The notes below the pieces were generated by a model. That model saw nothing but the letters and a program-made list of their open reading frames with translations, was not told where the DNA came from and did not search any database. Of a stretch of DNA of 11,331 nucleotides, positions 6,594 through 11,331 are shown one piece after another; the stretch's first letter is position 1; each line of letters begins with the position of its first letter. The DNA is from Acidobacteriota bacterium. Its GTDB lineage: Bacteria > Acidobacteriota > Terriglobia > Terriglobales > Acidobacteriaceae. The stretch lies in assembly GCA_021819255.1 (NCBI GenBank), contig JAKART010000033.1:1-11331 (forward strand). Direction: 5' to 3'. The position numbers and the translations under genes are program-made.

Positions 6594-6603
6594 TATTACA
6601 ATA
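6594..6603. promoter_or_regulatory. compact divergent promoter core (overlapping -10 boxes)
   Basis: TATTACAATA is a near palindrome that offers a -10-like hexamer on both strands: TACAAT (6597-6602, plus) and TGTAAT (6600 down to 6595, minus). On the plus strand only six bases separate the box from the thioesterase ATG at 6609. A weak -35 candidate, CTGCCG (6573-6578), lies 18 bp upstream for the plus direction. Inferred from sequence only. Confidence 0.4.
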
Positions 6604-6608
6604 AAGGA

Positions 6609-7130
6609 ATGCCCGTTCACCCTCCCTCGAAGCCGGTCCATGCCTCCCAATCGGAACGGAGCGAGATCATCTTCCCGGCCGACGCCAACGCTTTGGGCAA
6701 TCTCTTCGGTGGTCGCCTGATGCAGTTCATTGACCTGGTAGGGGCTACGGCCGCCAGCCGCCACGCCCGCGCCTATACCGTCACCGCCTCCATGGATCAT
6801 CTGGACTTCGTCGCCCCGGTCCACGTCGGCGACCTGTTGATCCTCAAAGCCAGCGTCAACCGCGCCTTTCGCACCTCCATGGAGATCGGAGTCAAAGCCA
6901 TGGTGGAAGACGTCCGCGCCCAGACCCTGCGCCATGTCTCCAGCGCTTATCTGACCTATGTTGCGGTCGATCTCGCGGGCAACCGTCTCGAAGTCCCGGA
7001 GGTCGTGCCGGAGACAGATCACCAGATTCGGCGTTTTGCAGCCGCTCTTCGCCGCCGCCTGTTGCGCTCCGAAGAGATGGCGCGCAAGAAGGAACACCAC
7101 TCCAACTTGCCTCCAGAGTGGCTCATCTAG
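6609..7130 (+). CDS. acyl-CoA thioesterase, hotdog fold (YciA/BACH type)
   Basis: The 173-aa protein shows the acyl-CoA hydrolase hotdog signature: DANALGNLFGGRLMQFIDLV with the glycine pair and Asp42 expected in the active site, then VTASMDHLDFVAPVHVGDLL, and RTSMEIGVKAMVED. Enzymes of this family hydrolyse fatty acyl-CoA thioesters in the cytoplasm and usually form hexamers. The C-terminal 30 residues (RRRLLRSEEMARKKEHHS) are basic and typical of YciA-like tails. Start: ATG at 6609 follows AAAGGA with no gap and a -10 box only six bases away, which suggests leaderless initiation; an in-frame ATG at 6579 would lie upstream of that box and has no ribosome site. Located 42 bp before mrp, so possibly co-transcribed. 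Confidence 0.9.
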   Translation: MPVHPPSKPVHASQSERSEIIFPADANALGNLFGGRLMQFIDLVGATAASRHARAYTVTASMDHLDFVAPVHVGDLLILKASVNRAFRTSMEIGVKAMVEDVRAQTLRHVSSAYLTYVAVDLAGNRLEVPEVVPETDHQIRRFAAALRRRLLRSEEMARKKEHHSNLPPEWLI

Positions 7131-7172
7131 CTCACCCTAAATTTATAAGCGAAACACTCCAAAGAGGATCTT

Positions 7173-8006
7173 ATGTCTCACTCTCATACACCCGTAGCGC
7201 AAGCTCCACAGCGTCTCCCTGGGATCCGTCACATTCTGGCAGTTGGTTCCGGAAAGGGAGGGGTTGGGAAAACCACGGTCGCCGTCAACCTTGCGGTTGC
7301 TTTGAACCAACTCGGCCACCGCGTCGGGCTGATCGATGCCGACATCTACGGCCCCAACGTACCCACCATGCTTGGCGCCACCCGCTCGCCCAGCATTGTC
7401 GAAGGAAACCTGATGGAGCCGATCCTCGCCCATGGCGTCCGGTTCATCTCCATTGGCTTGATCTCTCCCGGCGACAAGCCGATGATCATGCGTGGTCCGA
7501 TGCTGCACCAGATTATCCGCCAGTTCCTTCAGCAGGTGGCTTGGGGAGAGCTGGATGACCTGATCATCGACCTTCCCCCCGGCACGGGCGACGTCGTGAT
7601 CTCACTCGTCCAGACCGTGCCGCTTAGCGGCGCCATCGTGGTATCCACCGGGTCTGCTGTGGCGCTGGAGGATGCCCGCAAGGCCCTCGAGATGTTCCAT
7701 CAGGTCAACGTCCCGGTCATTGGCCTGGTAGAAAACATGTCGCAGATGACGCTGCCGGATGGCTCCGTCGTGGACGTCTTTGGCGCCGGCGCCACTGAAC
7801 AGACGGCCCGCCAGTTCAACCTTCCTTTCCTTGGCTCAGTGGACCTGGATCCTCAGATCCGCACCGGAGGCGACAGTGGACTTCCAGCCGCGCTGGCGGG
7901 CTCCGCCACGGCGCGGGGGAAAGAGTTCCTGGCCATCGCCGAAAAGGTCGCCACACGAACTCAAGCGCTGGCCGCCCAAGACGGCGTGGTCCTGGAGGTC
8001 TCCTAG
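7173..8006 (+). CDS. mrp: Mrp/NBP35-family P-loop ATPase lacking all cysteines
   Basis: The 277-aa protein has the deviant Walker A GSGKGGVGKTT (25-35), the DADIYGPNVPTMLG switch region (55-68), MRGPM, the IIDLPPGTGD box (131-140), and ENMS (187-190), which together define Mrp/ApbC. Family members bind and transfer Fe-S clusters via a C-terminal CxxC shortly after ENMS. Here that stretch reads SQMTLPDGSVVDVFG and the entire protein contains no cysteine. The N-terminal MIP18-like (DUF59) domain found in many Mrp proteins is also absent. AGAGG five bases before the ATG at 7173 supports the start. A TATAAG sequence at 7144-7149 might be a -10 box without a clear -35. Cytoplasmic. The family is certain; a classic Fe-S carrier function is doubtful. 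Confidence 0.9.
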   Translation: MSHSHTPVAQAPQRLPGIRHILAVGSGKGGVGKTTVAVNLAVALNQLGHRVGLIDADIYGPNVPTMLGATRSPSIVEGNLMEPILAHGVRFISIGLISPGDKPMIMRGPMLHQIIRQFLQQVAWGELDDLIIDLPPGTGDVVISLVQTVPLSGAIVVSTGSAVALEDARKALEMFHQVNVPVIGLVENMSQMTLPDGSVVDVFGAGATEQTARQFNLPFLGSVDLDPQIRTGGDSGLPAALAGSATARGKEFLAIAEKVATRTQALAAQDGVVLEVS

Positions 8007-8016
8007 CCACCGAGCC

Positions 8017-8064
8017 ACCGGCCTGTAACCGCCAAGGAATGATCATTCCGCAGCGGTAGCCGGT
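8017..8064. promoter_or_regulatory. composite palindrome centred on GGAATGATCATTCC, after mrp
   Basis: A perfect 14-bp palindrome (8036-8049) is flanked by two further pairing blocks: ACCGC (8028-8032 region) with GCGGT (8053-8057), and ACCGG (8017-8021) with CCGGT (8060-8064). The 48-bp unit can form a long interrupted hairpin. It has no T-run, so either an operator or a weak terminator for mrp is possible. Confidence 0.5.
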
Positions 8065-8079
8065 CATGTTCCGAACCGC

Positions 8080-8111
8080 GCCAACTGCGACCTTTCGGGG
8101 TCACAGTTGGT
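8080..8111. promoter_or_regulatory. inverted repeat in the presumed hrcA promoter region
   Basis: CCAACTG (8081-8087) pairs with CAGTTGG (8104-8110); after a C/A mismatch GACC (8089-8092) pairs with GGTC (8099-8102) around TTTCGG. It ends about 23 bp before the hrcA ATG and would cover the -35 region of a promoter whose -10 could be TATCAA (8121-8126). It is not the CIRCE operator (TTAGCACTC-N9-GAGTGCTAA). A regulatory site or an mRNA-end hairpin for mrp are both possible. Confidence 0.5.
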
Positions 8112-8120
8112 CTAACCTGA

Positions 8121-8126
8121 TATCAA
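8121..8126 (+). promoter_or_regulatory. possible -10 box of hrcA
   Basis: TATCAA, inside TGATATCAA, lies seven bases before the hrcA ATG, and no ribosome binding site is present between them, so transcription could start at or near the initiation codon. Weak, single-element evidence. Confidence 0.3.
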
Positions 8127-8133
8127 ACTCCTT

Positions 8134-9228
8134 ATGTCCTGGCCTCTCACAAACCGCCAACGCGAGATCCTCACCGCTATCGTGGAGAGTTACATCTCCA
8201 ACGGCGAGCCGATAAGCTCCGGCACGCTGGCGCAGTCGGCCTTTGCGAACGGTATCAGCTCGGCCACCATCCGCCACGAGATGGCCGAACTGGCTGAAGC
8301 CGGCCTGCTGGAGCAACCGCACACCTCGGCCGGGCGCATCCCTTCGGCGGAGGCCTTTCGCCTTTACGTCGGACAACTGACCAACGCTCAACAACTTTCC
8401 GGCACATCCCGCGCCGAGATGCAGATGCACCGCGAAGCCCTGCAGGCAAAGATCGATACCAGTTTTGCCGGGGTCGCCGGAGCCTCCGCCCTGCTGGAGC
8501 GCACCTCGCACGTACTCGCTTCACTCTCCAGCGGAGTCGGGCTGGCCATTGGAGCGGTCGCTGCCTCCGACCTGCTGGAGCACATCCACTTCAGCCGTCT
8601 TGCCCCCCGCCGTATCTTGGCGGTTCTGGTGACCCGCAGCGGCATGGTGCGTGATCGCGTCCTGTCCTTGGAGCCAGACTCGGGTGAGGAGCTCTCGCCG
8701 CTGCAGCTTGAGGCTGCGGCCAACTACCTGAACACCCACTTCCGCGCCTGGAACATCGACCAGATCCGGCGCGAGCTGTCCGCCCGTCTGGAGGTGGAGC
8801 GAAACGCCTACCGCCAGCTCTCCGACGCCAGCCAACTCTGGTCCCGCACCCTGCCCGAGGACTCTGTCCAGCAGCAGCCGGTCTATGTCGACGGCGTCGC
8901 CAACCTGCTTGCCCTTTCTGCTGACCGCGAGCGGCTTCGCGCCATGCTGTCTGCGTTAGAGGAGAAGCAGCGCCTCATCGACCTGCTCAACGCCTACCTG
9001 GATACCACCGAACACTCCACCCGCGTGGTCTTCAATCTTGAGCGCCAGGATCCGAGCATGGCGGGTCTGGTTCTGATCGCGGCTCCGGCGCAGGTCTCCG
9101 GGGAGAGCGCCGTCGCCATCCTCGGGCACAAGCGCATGGACTACGAGAGCGCCATCAACGCCGTCGGCTACGTTGCCCGCGTTTTGCAACGAATTGACAC
9201 CGGTCAAGGGGCTCCACAGGCTCCTTAG
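8134..9228 (+). CDS. hrcA: heat-inducible transcription repressor HrcA
   Basis: The 364-aa protein opens with the HrcA winged-helix domain: LTNRQREILTAIVESYISNG, then ISSATIRHEMAELAEAGLLE and QPHTSAGRIPSAEAFRLYV (to about residue 79), almost identical in pattern to the family consensus. The remainder is the GAF-like and dimerisation part, ending with YESAINAVGYVARVLQ. HrcA represses chaperone operons by binding CIRCE and is itself tuned by GroEL. The order hrcA-grpE-dnaJ matches known heat-shock clusters, but no CIRCE was seen in this window. The ATG at 8134 has no Shine-Dalgarno sequence and lies seven bases after a possible -10 box, so leaderless expression is likely. Next gene grpE follows after 33 bp. 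Confidence 0.95.
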   Translation: MSWPLTNRQREILTAIVESYISNGEPISSGTLAQSAFANGISSATIRHEMAELAEAGLLEQPHTSAGRIPSAEAFRLYVGQLTNAQQLSGTSRAEMQMHREALQAKIDTSFAGVAGASALLERTSHVLASLSSGVGLAIGAVAASDLLEHIHFSRLAPRRILAVLVTRSGMVRDRVLSLEPDSGEELSPLQLEAAANYLNTHFRAWNIDQIRRELSARLEVERNAYRQLSDASQLWSRTLPEDSVQQQPVYVDGVANLLALSADRERLRAMLSALEEKQRLIDLLNAYLDTTEHSTRVVFNLERQDPSMAGLVLIAAPAQVSGESAVAILGHKRMDYESAINAVGYVARVLQRIDTGQGAPQAP

Positions 9229-9261
9229 CAGTTGAACGGTATCACCCGTCAGGACGAACTC

Positions 9262-9900
9262 ATGAGTAGCGTGAAAGATCGCTTGAAGCACTGGCCGCGA
9301 ACCACCCTCCGCAAGAAGGAAGAAAACCAGAAGATGAACACCGAACAGATGGAAACCACTGAAGCCAAGCACACTGAAGATGCAACGACCGCCCTTCCTG
9401 CCGAGCCGTTGGAGCTTCCCAGCGAACTGGAACAGCTTCGCGCCGAGCGGGATCAGTTCGCCCAGATGCTGGCCCAATCGCAGGACCGTCTTGCTCGCCT
9501 GCAGGCAGAGTTCGACAACACCCGCAAGCGAGAAGCCAAGGAACGCCAGGATATGCGCGACTTCGCCATCCAGTCCGCCATTGAACCTTTTCTCGGGGTC
9601 CTGGACAACTTCGCCCTGGCCCTCAAGTCGGAGGGGGATGTGGCCCAGCTTCGAACCGGCGTGCAACTGATCGTGAGGCAGATGGAGGACGCCCTTCGCG
9701 GTCTGAACATTCAGCCGGTGGAGGCTGTCGGCGCACAGTTTGATCCTCGAATCCACGAGGCTCTGGGCAGCATCGAAACCGTAGAACATCCGGATCACCA
9801 GATTCTGGAGGAGATCCGCCGTGGCTACAAGCTGCGCGACAAGCTGCTGCGTCCCGCGCTCGTCAAGATCGCCGTCAACCCGGCTCAAAAGAGCGAGTAA
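9262..9900 (+). CDS. grpE: nucleotide exchange factor GrpE
   Basis: The product is 212 aa from this start. It has an acidic N-terminal region (ETTEAKHTED), a long coiled coil (LEQLRAERDQFAQMLAQSQD onward, with FDNTRKREAKE), and the C-terminal beta domain with the family signature VGAQFDPRIHEALGSIE and RRGYKLRDKLLRPALVKIAV. GrpE dimers drive ADP release from DnaK in the cytoplasm. Start: ATG at 9262 has AGGA seven bases upstream. The next in-frame ATG at 9334 would give a 188-aa protein beginning MNTEQMETTE, with AAGGA 13 bases upstream, and would remove a short basic segment (VKDRLKHWPR) that is unusual for GrpE. The choice is therefore open. A TTG at 9232 is less likely. Confidence 0.93.
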   Translation: MSSVKDRLKHWPRTTLRKKEENQKMNTEQMETTEAKHTEDATTALPAEPLELPSELEQLRAERDQFAQMLAQSQDRLARLQAEFDNTRKREAKERQDMRDFAIQSAIEPFLGVLDNFALALKSEGDVAQLRTGVQLIVRQMEDALRGLNIQPVEAVGAQFDPRIHEALGSIETVEHPDHQILEEIRRGYKLRDKLLRPALVKIAVNPAQKSE

Positions 9901-10092
9901 GGTGAATCTCTTCCCTTTCGCCAGCCGCCTCTCGGGAACGGCTGCGAACCAGGCTCTGGGACTTGCCGCTGGAACGGCCCATACCGACGATCGATGGAAC
10001 TGGGCTCGACCGGGCAAATCCCCTGATTCAACCGGTCGGCAGCACCCGAGCCTCTCCACCGGCCTACCCAAAGCAAGCTTCAGGATCCAGGA
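9901..10092 (+). other. 192-bp spacer between grpE and dnaJ
   Basis: I see no gene, clear promoter, operator or terminator in this spacer apart from the dnaJ ribosome site at its end. It is longer than expected for a tight grpE-dnaJ operon, but co-transcription remains plausible. Confidence 0.4.
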
Positions 10093-11229
10093 ATGGCAAC
10101 CGCAACCATGAAGACCGACTTCTACGAGATTCTCTGTGTCGAACGCACCGCCTCCGATGCCGAGATCAAGAGCGCCTATCGCAAACTCGCCATGCAGTAC
10201 CACCCCGACCGCAACCCCAACAACCCGGAGGCGGAAGAAAAGTTCAAGCGGTGCAGCGAGGCTTATCAGGTTCTCTCCGATCCCGACAAGCGCGCCGCCT
10301 ACGACCGCTACGGACACGCTGGGGTCAGCGGAGCCGGCGGCTTCCCGGGAGGCAACCCTTTCCAGGGCGGAGACCTGAACGATATCTTCGGCGACCTGTT
10401 CGGAGAGATGTTCAACATGGGCGGCGGTGGCCGCCGCGCCACCCGGCAGCAGCGCGGCCGCGACCTCAAATTCGACCTGAAGATCGAGTTTGAGGAGGCT
10501 GTCTTCGGCGTCGAACGAGAGATTTCCATCCGTCGCCCCGAAACCTGCCAAGACTGCCGCGGCGCCGGCTCCGCCAAAGGCAAGCAACCGGAGACCTGCC
10601 AGCAGTGCGGTGGGCGCGGTCAGATACGCTCCCAGCAGGGCTTCTTCGCAGTCGCCCGCACCTGCCCGGTGTGCAGCGGAACAGGCTCCGTGATCCGCAC
10701 TCCGTGCCCAACCTGCAAAGGCGACTGCCGAATCGCCCGCGAGCACAAGATCCTGGTCAAGGTGCCCGCCGGGGTCGAGACAGATACCCGCATCCGTTAC
10801 TCTGGCGAAGGCGAAGCCGGCCGATTCGGCGGGCCCAGCGGCGATCTCTATGTCGTGCTCGAGGTCAAACCCCACAAGTTCTTCGAGCGCGATGGCGATG
10901 ACCTTCACTGCGTGATGCCGATCAGCTTCCCGCAGGCCGCTCTCGGCGCTGAACTAGAACTGGAGACCCTGGACGGGGTGGAGACGATCAAGGTTCCGGA
11001 AGGGGCGCAGAGCGGCCGTGAGATCCGGCTGCGTGGCAAGGGCGTCCCACATCTGAACGCTCACGGCAAGGGCGATTTGATCGTCGAGCTCCGGGTGCAG
11101 ACTCCCTCCCGCCTGACCAAGCAGCAAAAGGAGATCCTCAAGCAGTTCGCGGAGACCATCGAGGTGGAAAACACTCCAACCTCCCGCGGCCTGTTCAGCA
11201 AGGTGAGGGAGATTTTCAGCTATATGTGA
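10093..11229 (+). CDS. dnaJ: chaperone protein DnaJ
   Basis: The 378-aa type I J-protein has the J domain with HPD at 37-39, a Gly/Phe-rich linker (about 73-115), a zinc-binding domain with four cysteine motifs (152-159, 169-176, 191-198, 205-212), and the C-terminal substrate-binding domains. It stimulates DnaK ATPase and delivers unfolded substrates. Oddities: helix I reads [11 protein letters not shown], with Cys where Gly is usual, and the fourth zinc motif ends CKGDC instead of CxGxG, adding a ninth cysteine to the domain. Start at 10093 has AGGA seven bases upstream; an ATG at codon 6 is the alternative. The stop codon and the last two bases of the final Met codon lie inside the left end of an insertion sequence, so the native C-terminus has been replaced. 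Confidence 0.95.
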   Translation: MATATMKTDFYEILCVERTASDAEIKSAYRKLAMQYHPDRNPNNPEAEEKFKRCSEAYQVLSDPDKRAAYDRYGHAGVSGAGGFPGGNPFQGGDLNDIFGDLFGEMFNMGGGGRRATRQQRGRDLKFDLKIEFEEAVFGVEREISIRRPETCQDCRGAGSAKGKQPETCQQCGGRGQIRSQQGFFAVARTCPVCSGTGSVIRTPCPTCKGDCRIAREHKILVKVPAGVETDTRIRYSGEGEAGRFGGPSGDLYVVLEVKPHKFFERDGDDLHCVMPISFPQAALGAELELETLDGVETIKVPEGAQSGREIRLRGKGVPHLNAHGKGDLIVELRVQTPSRLTKQQKEILKQFAETIEVENTPTSRGLFSKVREIFSYM

Positions 11230-11243
11230 GGTTTCAACAGGTT

Positions 11244-11310
11244 GTCCATTCGATCAAGAACTGAAAAGCTGAGTTTGAGAAGACTTTGCCGCTCAGGAGA
11301 TCGAATGGAC
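11244..11310 (+). promoter_or_regulatory. hairpin over the transposase ribosome site and start codon
   Basis: GTCCATTCGATC (11244-11255) is perfectly complementary to GATCGAATGGAC (11299-11310), which contains the transposase ATG. Nested inside, CTGAG (11269-11273) pairs with CTCAG (11292-11296), which overlaps the AGGAG ribosome site (11295-11299). In RNA reading in from outside the IS, this fold would hide both signals. Confidence 0.65.
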
Positions 11311-11331
11311 TATCACCAGAATGCCCGATTG
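11305..11331 (+). CDS. IS481-family transposase, first nine codons (partial)
   Basis: ATG at 11305 with AGGAG five bases upstream opens MDYHQNARL, which continues beyond the window. This matches the N-terminal pattern MxxHxNARLT of IS481-family DDE transposases, which bind the IS ends by an N-terminal helix-turn-helix and carry out cut-and-paste or copy-out transposition. Only nine residues are seen, so the call rests on this motif together with the adjacent terminal repeat; whether the gene is intact is unknown. Confidence 0.7.

Larger units (their letters stand above)
11225..11331 (+). mobile_element. left end of an IS481-family insertion sequence, cut by window end
   Basis: The sequence from 11225, TGTGAGGTTTCAACAGGTTG, strongly resembles the terminal repeat of Bordetella IS481 as I remember it (TGTGAAGATTCAATAGGTTG), and 80 bp further in a transposase reading frame of the same family starts. 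The IS lies in the same orientation as dnaJ and abuts its last codon. Only the left end is present, so the target duplication and right repeat cannot be seen. Confidence 0.75.

Noticed and set aside
8956..10908. Long minus-strand open frame of 650 codons opposite hrcA, grpE and dnaJ
   Set aside because: It is antisense to three well-recognised genes; its length comes from high GC and codon bias of the real strand, and the translation shows no domain.
1..11331. CRISPR arrays, tRNA or rRNA genes, riboswitches, phage or toxin-antitoxin genes
   Set aside because: None seen by eye: no spaced direct repeats, no cloverleaf with a CCA-type end, and no matching protein families.

Overview
The window is about 11.3 kb of GC-rich bacterial DNA that reads as ordinary chromosome with one mobile element at its right edge. 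Gene content, protein style and several leader-poor starts suggest an acidobacterium (Terriglobales/Acidobacteriaceae-like). That is inference from family resemblance; there is no rRNA or other taxonomic marker here.

Layout: (1) 1-594, plus strand: the C-terminal part of a dihydrodipicolinate-synthase-family protein, cut by the window edge. (2) 595-922: no gene I can support. It holds a 116-bp nested inverted-repeat element at 810-925, whose right end contains the stop codon of the next, convergent gene. (3) 923-5878, minus strand, read right to left: ccmA - ybaK - ccmB - ccmC - a 39-residue CcmD-like protein - a YVTN beta-propeller lipoprotein - a small membrane protein. Stop/start overlaps join ccmA/ybaK, ybaK/ccmB, ccmC/ccmD and ccmD/lipoprotein, so most of this is one translationally coupled cytochrome c maturation operon with two passengers, a tRNA-editing enzyme and a propeller lipoprotein. 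(4) 5879-6240: no convincing gene. (5) A small TPR protein (minus) and a hotdog acyl-CoA thioesterase (plus) diverge from a compact AT-rich promoter at about 6594-6603. (6) Plus strand: an Mrp-type P-loop ATPase with no cysteines, then the heat-shock regulator/chaperone cluster hrcA - grpE - dnaJ. Two sizeable inverted repeats lie between mrp and hrcA, and no CIRCE operator was seen. (7) 11225-11331: the left end of an IS481-family insertion sequence inserted exactly at the 3' end of dnaJ, so that the IS supplies the dnaJ stop codon. The first nine codons of its transposase are present.

How the parts work together: CcmA, CcmB, CcmC and CcmD form the membrane complex that delivers haem for c-type cytochrome maturation. 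CcmE, CcmF, CcmG and CcmH are not in the window. HrcA would repress, and GrpE and DnaJ would act with DnaK (not present here) in protein folding. Mrp is a carrier/ATPase of iron-sulfur metabolism by family, but this copy has lost the cysteines thought to hold the cluster. I see no wholly new multi-gene system. The most distinctive signals are the IS-dnaJ junction with a hairpin over the transposase start, the cysteine-free Mrp, the composite ccm operon, and the structured inverted repeats.
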